Assembly (NCBI GenBank): GCA_014898415.1
Contig: RCTD01000032.1
Span: forward strand, 1 to 64,000
DNA length: 64,000 nucleotides
Direction of reading: 5' to 3'
From: Stromatinia cepivora
Lineage: Eukaryota > Ascomycota > Leotiomycetes > Helotiales > Sclerotiniaceae
The number at the start of each line of letters is the position of its first letter. Position 1 is the stretch's first letter. The position numbers and the translations under genes were made by a program. Of this stretch, positions 11,250-23,716 are shown in pieces. A model generated the notes under the pieces. The model was not told where the DNA came from, did not search any database, and was given only the letters and a program-made list of their open reading frames with translations.

Positions 11250-14200
11250 GTTTACTGTATTTGTTGTAAAGGTATTTGAAGAAGTTTTCACTGCTTATGA
11301 TGGAGAATAGATTGTTAGGAGTTTGAAGGTTTCTAAGATTTGTATATTCGAAAAGTTAAAGACTATCGAATGTAAATGATGAATCAAGTTGGTGCCAGAG
11401 ATTGACAGAATGGACGTCTGTGAAGCTTAAAGAAGCCTCTTGAATAATCGTGGTATAATGATTTCTTGTGAGGTGTCATTCGGGCCGTGGTGGCTTACAA
11501 CTCTGAATCGACCTTTGATGTGATTGTGATATGAACTTATCACAATTGATACGAAGACTTTCTTCAGATGAAAGGACGTAAAGTTAATCTTGACTGTTGT
11601 AGAGATAAAGGATGGAGGGAGCAGGTCTGATATATATGGATGATGATGGAGATAGCATGACCGTAGTTTGTCTCCATTACATTACTCTCTTAAGGCAGGA
11701 CCCACCTAGTGTTTTGGATTGCAACAGTTTATACTTTCAATGCATTAGTGTCCAACAGGATTAGAATGAAATTGGAAAAAAGAGCGATTAATCCACATGT
11801 TACCCTAACGACCAGTTCAGTTATGTAGCGCGTCGACCGAAAGACAAGTCATTGATAATAAGTAGAATCCACTCGGGAAACAATTTTTTCTTCAAAAAGT
11901 CGGAAATAAGTACAGAGTAGGGTTAATTGACACAGTAGACCAGGGACTACCAATGCCATGTTATCAAATCTACTCCACTATATTATCACAGTATAATCAT
12001 ACTCCTTGACTTAGTTTGATACCAACAGTACTAGAGAATTAGGGGTCCGCTTATCTTCCGGCTTGTTCTCGCACTACTTCTAACACTTTCATATTATTCG
12101 CGCAACTTCGCAGCACTGCACAAATGAAGGGGTTGAAAATGCATGAAGGGACATGAGATAAATGGTCAATACACTGAAACAACACGACCAAGAAAGAAAT
12201 TTCACATGTTCATCTCTTGTGCATAATCTGGTCATATGTATGTTTCTGTCTTGAAGTAACCAGCAATAACCAGAAAAATCTAGAAATTTGTAGATTAGAT
12301 TGAAGATCTCTTGAAAATCAAGATTTAAAGGGTTCAAAAAGAGAAGATTTGCATTTTTGAATCCCTATTTTGAAATGCTATGCATATTTACTTGCATCGG
12401 TAACACTTGGAAAAGTAAAAATTAATTATCAATCTTCTGAAAGAATAACCCATGGATACAACCCACCATAAAGGTTTCTACGTCATTGTACCCATAATAT
12501 GGCGAATTTGGTCGCTTTCGCTAATGATCCCTCCGAAGGACCCTCAGAAAAAAAAAGGGACCCAAAGCCTCAAGAACCAAGGGACCTTCAGCTCAATAAA
12601 ATGTGTAAAATATCGGTTGGATGTTAAAAAAAAAAATACTTATTAGAGTCAGACCGCTCAAATTCCACCCTTTTCAATTATCTAGCCATCAGCTATCCGG
12701 CCCACTGAAAACTACACGGTATCATATGTAAAAACAGTGCGAAATACGAAACCAATCAGATTACTCAGTCGTGCATTCACGGCAATTATTCGCAAATTAA
12801 CTATCTTTCGAGAATGAGTTAAGACCTGGTCAATCAATATATCTACGATTCCTGCAGTTGCCGAGTAAGATAGGAGTTGAAACCAATTAACCGCCTTTCC
12901 ATTCGGATAACCAGTCGTTCGGAAACGGCTTCATTTTTCTCCACCACAAAGAAGATACAACTCAGAGGTTTCAATGTTCAATGCTAGAGAAAGGGTCCGA
13001 GGAAAGCCAATCATGCAATATTGTGTTTTGATTGCATGCATGTGAATATTAATATTGGGACCATTTAAGTGATTCTTTGATGGCCTCATCAAATTCCTGC
13101 ATGGTAGGGGAAAAAAAAAAAAAAACCTCATCATCATTATCATCATCATCACCATGATGCAACATTTGCCAGACGGTGAGTTAGGCTTGGCTGCGGTGGA
13201 GATCGCAATAACCAAAAGAAGCTGAAATTTACTTTTCCAACCAATCAAGTATTGAATTGATCAATGTTTACTTCAGATAATCTTCATCTAATTTGTAGCA
13301 ATTCCGAAGACATTCATACTTTTCTGACGCATTGTCTAAATACACTCACTCATGCCACATGGCTGATAGACAGTCCGTGTTATCACGTCGAAAGTTCCAA
13401 GCTAGGTCAAGGGATACTTGTTGTTAAGCATTTCGGCAATTTGTCCTTGTGAGATCAATAGGTTGGTCTGTACCGCCGTCATATCGTGAAAGAAGGGTCT
13501 TGATTTTTGAGGTGTTTGGTTTTCACATGTTCACATGTTGCTCAAATCATACTTTTCGACCTCATACATACATACAGTTTTGAGTTGTAATGTATTAATC
13601 AAAACTATTGGATTGTACGCTGAACATGAAACATACTGTTGGGTAAGGCTGATCTCGGAGATATCCAGCAAGCTATAAGGAACATCCAAGGAAAGGGAAA
13701 ATTGCTTAACTAGTTGTAGGCTCCAATTTTTACAACTCTTGGAGTTTACAGTTTTGCCGGTATCCTTCAAATCTCACATGAAACAAGTATCAACATGCCG
13801 ATGCCGACAGGCATGATATTGGAATTTGAGTATAAAAAGTATGACAAGTGGAGAATAAGGGAGTATTGTAAAGTAAACATGAAAGTTTATATTTTATTAT
13901 TCTTCTACTAAAGAACAATAGAAGATCAGAGGAAAAGACCAGAATATGGGCCGTGTTGGACAGGATGGTCCCTTGGATTTCAAACTGGCGGGGTAAAAGG
14001 AAAAAAAGATATATGATCACGTGTGAGAGCTCACTTCCTATGGATATTTTCTTGCTTATTCTTATTCTCCAAGTCTCCTCCGACTTGTTCGAGTCGAAAT
14101 AGATTGCCAAGCCAAGAATCAGTTGCACAAACCATTTATATTCCACTGCCTTGAAGTTAAATATCCAACCCCTGAAAGGTGATACCGTCTAGCAATGTTG

Positions 14201-16098
14201 TACTATCTTCTATTTTCTCGCCGCCGCCTATCTATCTATATTTGCAACTAAACTACCAAAAAGCTCTCCATCAACATAATTACGTATAAACGGATCTACC
14301 CTCTACATACTGTGAATAGCGTCGGCGAATTCATGAACTTTCACCGGCCACCGTTATTAGTTCGGAATCCACTCCGATTCATAAACTGTATTTCTAACCA
14401 ATCCCGTATGATATTATTATACCATGAACTGCGATCTGCGATTGAAAACTTAAGATCAACGCCTCTTATACCATTTTAAAGATTGAGACCAAAAAATAAC
14501 TCGGCCAATCTCGTAAACGCGGCTCAATATCTTGTTAAGTTGTTGATGATCTCTTGAGCGTCTAGCGGTTATGTACGAAGTATTACCTAAGTAGATAGAT
14601 TTTCCTTTTCTCAAAAATCAATAGAATCTTTAGGTATCGGAACCTTGTCATCTCTCTGACGATACCAATTGTACGGTAGCACGAAAACTCCAAGTCTTCG
14701 AGACATTACCATTTATCTATCTATCTGAAGAGGATTCAGTTAGAACAGTGGAATACCTCCGAGTTAGCTAGTACCTATTGACCTTATGTATGGCCCCGCT
14801 TCCCGATCTCCATATTCCTATCAGGCTGTGGGTCTCATTCCAAATACATCAATTGCTAGCAGAAAGGAGAGGGAGAGTTTAGTGGTTCATGAGGATCCGT
14901 TCGGAAAGGTATATTTGTGCTTCGACGCTATAGACATCCATCACTACTGCACCGAGGTATAGGTATAACGATAGGTTGTTTACTTTCTTTTTGACTTGAG
15001 TATCTTGTTGGCAAATTTTATTTCGCGGAGCCCATTGATGATCCTCAAGCAACTAGTACTGCAAGTGGTTCACAATCAAAGTCAATACTAAAGGCATGCC
15101 TACCAAATACTCGTACTCATTCTTTTCAAACTACACCAAAAAAACCCATCAACCGATTGTCGAGAACGAAATGCTATTGAAAGAAGAGCTCTCCTGGTAT
15201 GCCTATACACGAATATACAATCTCCAGCAGAACCTCCTATTCATACGCTGAGCATATACAATAAGATTAAATCCAATAGTCTATATCTCACATTCTATCG
15301 GTAATTCCGTTCATCAGTGAAGTCCGATTCCACCCAAAACATTGATTGATCGAGAAAAAAAAAAAAAATACCAATACCACGGTTCAGGAATAGGGGAAAG
15401 GAGACTGGGAAAGTCAATAGATACATCATAAAACGAAGGGAACATGGAATGTTTGGGTGGAATGTCTGAGTTGAATTTGAATTTGAACGCTATAAGGTAT
15501 GTGCGAGTCGAAGCTGGACAATAAAGACATTGGTAGATTTGTTGGAGTCAGGACGGAATGATTATAACAAAGAATTTGACTTTATATGTTCAATATAACT
15601 AAATTTCATCAAAGGTATATTAATGTGAGGTCCATTACCTTTTCAATCATATTTGAATGAAGCAGGTGCTACCATTCCAATGTTGACCGCCTCGGCCTTT
15701 TCAGCCCTTTTATTTTTGGTTGTTCCAGAATCTAGTTTTAGGTTTTAGTGAATAAATCCCCAGCGGTCCGATCATCAACATCAAAGCGTACCTACGGAAT
15801 AACCAACTTTCAAGACGTTTATGAAACTCTCAACATTACCTCGAGACTGCTTACCATACATAGACTGCTTACCACAGACTACTTACCACGAGGTTAATTA
15901 ATAAAAACGATAGATTCTAGAGCTTCATTAAATCCCGGACCCTTAAAGAAGCTTCGATGACTTCTATGTAAAGAAAGCTTCTCCCTAGGAAATACTTCGT
16001 CCGGAATTATTCACATCTTCTTTCTTCCAATTACTCTCTCTCATCATATACACCTCTCTCATATACGACCTAGGATATATGTCCCGTAGTACAAAATA
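11250..16098. other. Gene-free stretch of 4.8 kb
   Basis: No open frame here has a recognisable family or convincing exon structure. The composition is AT-rich with poly-A runs (for example near 13111 and 15355) and small tetranucleotide tracts (TATC near 14715). No tRNA or rRNA signature was found by eye. The left end is the promoter of the NLR gene. Confidence 0.4.
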
Positions 16099-17661
16099 AT
16101 GTCTCTATATGAATGCTCCGGTTGTACCGAGCCAATTCGTCCCGACAAGGCTCGCATCCAATGCCACATATGTACCGACTACAATCTTTGCGCCAACTGT
16201 TTCGTCATTCAAAATATAGGCCATACACACCTTAGCAGTCATCCCACCGCCATCTTCAAAACGAGCGGAACCACGACCCCGGCGATCCCGCCTCCCTTCC
16301 CCCCTCGTCCCGTCCCGCTTCTCCCTCCACGAAAAGACACCCTCACCACCCCACCGAAAAAAGTCGAGCTCCCAACCGCAAACTGGGGCGCCCTGTGGGA
16401 TATCGTAAAACCCAGTAGGAAAACCTCCAAAGGTGGCTCTAGCTCGCAAAAAGGTTCCGCTTCGGGTGCCGGTCTGGGAGATCTCATTTCCATTCAGCTG
16501 CCCATGAATGAGGATGGTTTTACTGCTAGTCATTTATGTGATGATAACAATTTGAGTTATTCCGATTCGCCCATTACAAAATTAAGACCGGATTTACCTA
16601 CCAGACCGGGAAAAATTGAATTAGAAGCTTTTACAAATCCATATGCATCAATGGCGCCGCCGGTACCTTCGGAATGGAGTCCATTTTTTCAGAAAGATGG
16701 AACGGCAAATGCAATCTTTGTTGATTTGATGACGACGATTTTTTTGTGTTTGGATGTTGAAGAGACAAATGAGTTGAGTCCGGAGGTTTGGAGTGCATTT
16801 TTGGATATGCAGGGGGTGGAGATGGAAAATAATATTTGTAGGTTTTATTTTTTTAGGAAAAGGTGGAGGATGTAATTTGTGAAAGAGGAGGTGGTTTTAT
16901 GTATTTCTGGGATGGTACTAATATAATTTATAGGGCAAAAAACATTATACACAACAGGTGGACCACAAAATCAAGAAATCGCCGACTTAGAACTCGGTAT
17001 TTTTTTCAAATCCAATGAGATTTCTCATACCCTCTCAGTGAGGAACGCCTCAAATTTACCACCTCCATCTCCGTCTCCCACAGCAGGAGAAAGAATCCGA
17101 AGATCCATTAGTCTAGGAGCTAATATGCCCATGTTAAGTCGACAGGGATTTATCGATGTTATGGGGATGGAAATGCTGAGGGATCCGGATGAGGGGCATA
17201 AGAGGTTAAGTGGAGTGGTTTCGGATTATGCGGTTTGGAAGGAGTTGGGGGAGATGCCTAGGAATTGTTTTTTGGAGAGGAGGGTGGAGAAGGGGGGGAG
17301 GGGGAAGAGGAAGAGTTTGTTGGAGATGAGTGAGGAGAAGGAGGAGGTTGAGAGGAGGATTATGGAGGGGATGTTGAGGGGGGTTGGAGAGGGGAGGGGG
17401 GAGGGGAAGGAGAAGCTGGGGGATGCGGGGAAAAGTGAGGGGAAGGAATTAAATGACTCAAAAGCAAATATGCCCACACCAGAAAGTTTCGCATTCCACG
17501 ACGCGGAAGACGAAGAAAATTTTATAGAGGGAATGCGGGTTCATATGGAAGAAATAGATTTAGTGGGTGAGGATTTAGATCTAGATTTGGATTTGGATAT
17601 GCATGTCGATGTGGAAGAGGATAAAGAAAGAGATGATATGTTGAGGATGGGGATGATATGA
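16099..17661 (+). CDS. ZZ-type zinc-finger protein, fungal-specific
   Basis: Two exons, 16099-16837 and 16934-17661, separated by a 96-bp intron (donor GTAGGT, branch TACTAAT, acceptor TAG); 488 residues. The N-terminus is a complete ZZ zinc finger: Cys6, Cys9, Cys22, Cys25, Cys31, Cys34, His44, His48. A Pro-rich and Ser-rich linker follows (about residues 58-165). A conserved-looking region, from WSPFFQKDGTANAIF across the splice junction to VWKELGEMPRNCFL, resembles a domain of unknown function found with ZZ fingers in other ascomycetes. The C-terminus is basic, then very acidic with an Asp-Leu repeat near residue 470. ZZ fingers usually bind peptides or histone tails; the role here is unknown. 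Confidence 0.85.
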
Positions 17662-17690
17662 TATCATGATTCAGAAGGGAAGGGAAGGTG

Positions 17691-17725
17691 TTGCTTGTTG
17701 CTTGTTGCTTGTTGCTTGTTGTTTG
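17691..17725. repeat. Heptanucleotide tandem repeat (TTGCTTG)
   Basis: Four perfect copies and one imperfect copy of TTGCTTG immediately downstream of the ZZ-finger gene, in its likely 3' UTR. Confidence 0.9.
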
Positions 17726-17970
17726 TTGAGTTTGTTGAGCCTGGGAAGGTGATTTGAAGGTTAGGGGAGTGAGAAAAGTTGGTAAAGGAGGTAAAGCGAG
17801 AAAAGTAAGAAATGTAGGAATAGTTGGTAGTGGATGGATTGGGTTAGTAGGGTAGTTGATGAATTATGAGTTTATGAGTTTATGAATTTATGAGTTTATG
17901 ATGGTGGTGATGATGATGATGATGGGTGATGTTATAGTGATGATAATTGGTATTTATGTTTTTTGGGGTG

Positions 17971-18190
17971 GGATTGGATTGGATTGGATTGGATTGGATT
18001 GGATTGGATTGGATTGGATTGGATTGGATTGGATTGGATTGGATTGGATTGGATTGGATTGGATTGGATTGGATTGGATTGGATTGGATTGGATTGGATT
18101 GGATTGGATTGGATTGGATTGGATTGGATTGGATTGGATTGGATTGGATTGGATTGGATTGGATTGGATTGGATTGGATTGGATTGGATT
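17971..18190. repeat. Perfect (GGATT)44 pentanucleotide array
   Basis: 220 bp made of 44 uninterrupted copies of GGATT. Because five is not a multiple of three, all three plus-strand frames are open and read the same five-residue cycle (WIGLD); these are artefacts, not genes. The array sits about 310 bp downstream of the ZZ-finger gene. Confidence 0.98.
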
Positions 18191-18197
18191 AGATGTA

Positions 18198-18729
18198 GAT
18201 AGATTTTGTTTTGATTTATTATATTTAATAATGTTTTTCTTGATTCTTTTAATAGTTAGAAGCTAGATAGGAGGAGTTCTTTATTTTTAATGAATTATCT
18301 AATATCTATAATTAGATATTCATATAACTCATAAGATCGATTACTCGGAGATTATAATATATAATAACTACTGTATATATAGAATAGAAATCTTCTATAT
18401 TTGTTTATTTAGTTAGTTTGTATTAATATAGATATAGATATAGATATAGATATAGATCTTGTTTTGATTTATATATAATATACTGTATAATATTTAATAA
18501 TATTTTAATATTTTAATATTTTTCTTCTCTCTTTTTATAAGTAAAAGTTAAATAGAAGCACTAAATTCCATTTGAGCTATCTTAAATATAAAATACACTA
18601 TTATTATATTAGAACTAGATGTTCAATATAACTTATAAGATCGATTACTCTATGGTGTTATAATACACGATAGCTATTTATGAGTAGAAGTTTGCTGTGT
18701 CTATATATCTATCTAGTTAGTTTGTGAAT
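18198..18729. repeat. Diverged tandem direct duplication (two units of about 230-280 bp)
   Basis: The segments 18198-18426 and 18449-18729 match in order: GTTTTGATTTA, a TTTAATAAT tract, a GTTAGAAG/GTTAAATAG block, TAAGATCGATTACTC and TTAGTTAGTTTGT occur once in each. They differ by many transitions and small indels. Each unit follows directly after a microsatellite: the GGATT array before unit 1 and a GATATA tract (about 18427-18457) before unit 2. Confidence 0.7.
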
Positions 18730-20821
18730 AATAAGGTAATATTAGATATATTTACTAGATGTTTTTAATCGATGAATTAGATTGTACCCCTTTTATTCTT
18801 TTTGAGTAACCCTTCCTCACAGGAGCTCATCTCTATCTTCAATTTTCCTATACTTCACTAACAACTTTGCCGGTGCCCTTATCCATCTCTTTATTTCCCC
18901 TTCCACTTCATTCATTTTATCTTACTTTTTCATTGGCAAACTGGTATTTCATCTCCCATCCTTATTATTCCTTTTCTATAATGTTTTAATTCCTTATGTT
19001 CTCCTTAGTCATCCTATTTTACCTTACTATACATCGTTTCTCAATATCCCCATCTTACAGCTCATTTCTGCCCCTATATATTTACGAAAAGTATTTATCC
19101 CGCTACACTACGGCCAAACACAGTGCAAACATCATAACGAAAAATAAAAAAGCTTTTCGCCTGAAATCAAAGAGGCAAAGAAAATGGAAAACAGGACATA
19201 ACATCTTCTAAAACAGAAATTCCCAAATGTTAAATTAAGATACGTATAGTTCGTTTAGCTAGTATAGAATACATATACACTCATCGATATCCATTGCTCC
19301 GCGAAATCGTCTTCAAAGGGGAACGAGGCTGATTAGATTTCAACCACGTGTTTGGATCTATGATATATGGTGTGTGTATAAAAGAAAATGAGGGCGTAGA
19401 TGATGAAGAGGAAGAGAGAGAGATAGCTGAGTACATTAACTATACAAGTAGATGTACCTCCTTAGGTTGAGGTTGAGGTTAGAAAGCCAGCTTCCACTTT
19501 CACAGGACTTCGAGAGACTTTATGGTTTGTATGTGACACCCGCTATCTGTTCGTTGTCTTCTGGATCTGAACAATAGAGTATTCTTCTGACTCGCTGCCT
19601 TGTGTGTCCCGATGTGAAATATGATGTTCAATTAGCTCGTTGGAGGCGATGGGCATTTTTCATTGTCTTCCTCTTCTTCGACCCGCAATAAATTGAACAA
19701 CTATGCTATGCCAACAAGAAATATTCATGCGTCTAATGTACGAAAAAGATGTGGATATTGTAAGACAGAAGAGGAAATAAGATGGGATGAATAATATGAT
19801 GGTAAGTGAACTACATATTTCAAGTTTTAGATGAAATGAGATATATCTCGTGTTTCCAGCCTAGTGAATTCACTTAGGCAATGCTATTTGGAATACAATA
19901 CTAGGTATGTATACAACGTACATATCAAGTCAAATAAAGACGTTGACTGCTAGCTCCCATCGCAGCCATACTACACTCATACCATTAGTTATCACTGCTC
20001 AAAATCAGAGTCTCGACTCACGAGAAGTCACTTACTGAACAGTGTCCCCTTTATTCCTCCTAATATATCTTACATTTCCCATCCCATCGAATCCCATGCC
20101 ATCCATAACAAAAAAAAGCCTTTCTCATCCAAAACCTAGAAAATAACTCTCGTTCTTAAAACGCTCTAGAGTTCCTATCATTCCATCCGGCGACGATGAG
20201 TTCCCTCAGCTCATCAATAGTACGTCCCTCTGGTTTGAATATTTACAAGCATATGAATAACTTATCCTGCATCCGCCCTTCGACAAAGTGATTCAATATT
20301 CAAATTTGTGTGAAATGATGGGGCCATAATGTTCAAGACTGAGTAGGATAAGAGATGAATGTTCAAGATTGAACAGAAGAACGGGACTACAGTGTTTAAA
20401 GTTGAGTGGGATAATAGTGTTTGAATGTTCAAGCCTGAAACGAAGATATCATGTTGTATCATCTTAGCTAGAAAGATGGGATCTGAGACGATGTGATGTT
20501 TTTACCAATATAATTCAAAGATCATTGAAAAATCGCCCCCTCTTTTCTTTTCCTTAGTTTTAGTAACAAGTTATCCAAATTTTTCAAATAAAAGCTCAAA
20601 CTCTCACTACATTTCCATTCCAATTCTCCATCATAACTATCACCAAAAAGCAAAGGACATATCCTCCTCACCCATCCAAGCAGTAACCCCAACTCACTTC
20701 TCACCAGCCACCAATAACCCTAGTCTAGTTTTCATATCGACCTTCTTCTAGAGTTTTACGCTATTTTTTGATTGGATATTTTAAGTGAATTTTTCTAGAG
20801 GGTTTAGTTAGCCATTTCCTA

Positions 20822-21345
20822 AATAACGTATATCAGATCTATATGAAATTATATTTATATAATAACTTTTTAAAAATTTAATTTATAAAAAATTAAATAA
20901 ATAATTTGAAATTAGTTAATTAAGGAGATTTAGAATTTATTTTTAATTTATTTTTAGTTATTTTTGATATTGAATTATTAATAATATTTATTTTTAATTA
21001 TAATTTATTATAATTTTTAAATTTTATATCTTTCAATTTTTATTTAAAATAATTAAAAATTTTATAGAAAATTCTAATAGATTTTAATTATTATATATTT
21101 CAATTTCAATATTATTTGATAAGAAATGAAATTATATTTTAATTTTTGATATTTTATGATAAGTTATATAATATATCAAATTTATTTTTTTGGGTTTAGA
21201 TTTAGAATTAAAGAAACAATAATTGAATTATAATTATTCGGAATTTTATAAAAGTAAAAAGTATAAAATGTAAATAAATAATATATCTATTTATAATACA
21301 ATTTTCAATTATTAATTATAATATGATATAGTTGAACGAGGTTAA
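20822..21345. mobile_element. Extremely AT-rich island, probable RIP-degraded repeat relic
   Basis: About 520 bp with only around 10% G+C by eye, dense in TpA and nearly devoid of CpA/TpG, with sharp edges against normal-composition flanks. This is the look of repeat-induced point mutation acting on a transposon copy. No terminal repeats or coding remnant remain readable, so the element type cannot be named. The DIM-2-type methyltransferase at 43580 is consistent with a RIP/methylation-competent genome. Confidence 0.5.
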
Positions 21346-23163
21346 TATATGTTCAAAAAAACGCGAAAAGTGGGTTCAAAATATGCGATTTAGGAGTTGG
21401 TCGATTAGACTTTCCTGGCTATTAAAAATCATATGACTGATGCCTCGAGAGTCAGGCACCCGCTAGACTACAATAACCCAACAACTCAGTAATTACCCAA
21501 TAACCGCACCAGCTACGCAGCAAATCCGAAAAAACCTTAAATTCTTAAAGAATCCGATAATCCCATATAAATCTTCAAAAGCTTAAAACACAGGTACCAG
21601 TATATTCTTGATGTCAAGGACAACAACAGTTCTTATTATAATCATAGCGTAGAGAAGATATCGATATCAAAACCAAAACTACTGGCATTGCATCATGAGA
21701 GCCTTCCAAGCTTCCCAAATTGAAAACTTCTAAGAAATGGGGTAATGAGGAAAGTAGATAAAAATCTTACATACATATACCTAATACACCATTCCGCTTA
21801 CGACACGATAGCAATAAGCGATGATAACGACTAAATACGTGTTGTGTGTAGCTCTTAGATCTTAGCCTAGATACAATATCGTGTTATTATCCCTAGTATT
21901 CTCACTTGATGAACATTAGTACCATCAAATGAAAGGTAGCCCGTTCCATCATCTATGGGATCAAGATGGATCGTCAAGTTCTTCATCAGGTGCAGGGCAC
22001 GAAAAATGAAGAATAATTTAATTCATTTATTTATTTAAAAGCAAAGATGCAATGGTATAAACTATCCATTTCATGCATTTGCTAGAACTACCTCTTACCC
22101 CTCCATTTTACCTCAGCCTCCGAGGATACAACGATACATAAAACTATTCATTCCTCTAGCCGCCTACCTCTAGCCAACAATTCTACTCGCTCCGTTGGCT
22201 GGACATTGGGAACTCTCCTGGGGAGCAATTATGAAAACAACAAGTATAACCAACTCCTATATGTCTCTCCTTCAATCAATCCCTACTTCTCACTTCATCT
22301 TCCCCTACCATTTGTACACCATATCGAACTCCAAAAAGGGGCGAAACGAAGTTATTATCCTGCACGAAAGCCATAAACAAGCCTAGCCAATTCCGAACCA
22401 ACTCCCAAAAATGTATCTGCCGAAGACGACTAGCAACGGTCACCTTTGCCATTGAATAAATGTACTGCATCCAAGAAACCATTCAAAAACCATTCAAACT
22501 CGAAGCTTCGAAGAAAAGAATATGCAATGAGAAATAGGCTAACCAAGTATCCCAACTTCAATTTCTCCACATACAAAACATGAACTTGAGTACTATTAGC
22601 CTTATTCCGTGTTCATACCCTATACCCTATTGATCATGTTAATCATGCTAATTTGCACCGTGAAGCAAGCCAGCATATTTATTATCCTCCATCCCATTTA
22701 GCAGTAGCTCCAGCTATTCAGAATGATTGATGTACTAGAAGATGTTATATCATTAAAACGAGGCCGCCTCAAACCTCAGGATCCCAAACTTACGCGCTCC
22801 CAGACTTCCACCTTTCCTACACAAGATTTCTTATTTTCTAAAAGATTTAATTATAAATGTAAATAGTCATCCATCACAACAGTAGCTCCCACGGCCAGCG
22901 AAGCGTCATTTATTGTCATGTACCGTCCTTTCTCATATTGCATAGATATGATATTGAACTGAAAGTGACTGTGACTGCAAATGCAAATGCGAAGAAGAAC
23001 CTGCTCAGATTTGGGGAATGAGAAAAATCTGCTGTGTAAGATGGTAGGGTAATGTATTTTACAACAGAGTAAAAAGATTATCAAGTACCTAGCACCTGCC
23101 TATTACCTTCCTACAGTGATGAAAGACTTCCGGGAGGATGAAGTGAGTATGCCTGAGATGCGT

Positions 23164-23226
23164 AAGATTCCCAAGATTCCCAAGATTCCCAAGATTCCCA
23201 AGATTCCCAAGATTCCCAAGATTCCA
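23164..23226. repeat. 9-bp minisatellite (AAGATTCCC)
   Basis: Six perfect copies and one variant of AAGATTCCC in tandem; two further copies follow after a short gap near 23241. The nonamer gives open frames of Pro-Lys-Ile (plus) and Gly-Ile-Leu (minus) that have no other support. Confidence 0.95.
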
Positions 23227-23716
23227 AGGTTCCGGGGTGCGCAAGATTCCCAAGATTTCCGCCAACTTGACGATCCGGTAACTCTTGTACTACATTGACA
23301 CACAATAGGCAGAGTCAAAGAGAACATATATGTACAAGATAGATGCAAAATCAAGGATGCAGAAGATATCGAGCTGAACAAACATCATCCATCAATTGGA
23401 TGGAGTAATCGACTTTGACTTCTAAATACTCACAATATCCACAAATCCCAACATCTCATCTCATCATATTTCATAACCTCATCCATCCATCCATTAATTA
23501 ATCCCAGCCCCAATGTTTTTTGACCCATTTCCATCACCATTTCCCATCTCCATTTCCGTTTGTTTTCAAACACTCCTCTCCTCTCCCCGGAATATATCAA
23601 CCCCCCCACCACTACCGCCAATATAACTCCATATGTACCGCACCACCAACCCTACACAACCGCACCACTTATGCTATCGCACTCGCAAATCGATCAAAAT
23701 CATCAAAGAATGAGCC

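Larger units (their letters stand above)
18730..23716. other. Gene-free, repeat-rich spacer of about 5 kb
   Basis: No gene is supported between the GGATT region and the cytidine deaminase. The spacer contains a weak degenerate repeat around 20290-20450 (AATGTTCAAGA-type units), the AT-rich island at 20822-21345, and the AAGATTCCC minisatellite at 23164-23226. Short frames in it are low-complexity or repeat-derived. Confidence 0.4.

Noticed and set aside
14080..14110. GTTCGAGTCGAA considered as a tRNA B box
   Set aside because: No A box, no acceptor stem and no cloverleaf around it.
13790..14146. 118-residue minus-strand frame in the gene-free stretch
   Set aside because: No recognisable motif; hydrophobic composition expected from AT-rich DNA; no splice context.
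17898..18266. Three overlapping plus-strand frames of repeating WIGLD
   Set aside because: They only read through the GGATT array in each frame; the open frame is forced by the repeat unit.
20262..20462. 66-residue minus-strand frame with LNI repeats
   Set aside because: Comes from the degenerate repeat in that region.
23103..23381. Open frames of Pro-Lys-Ile or Gly-Ile-Leu repeats
   Set aside because: Produced by the AAGATTCCC minisatellite; no start context, homology or splice support.
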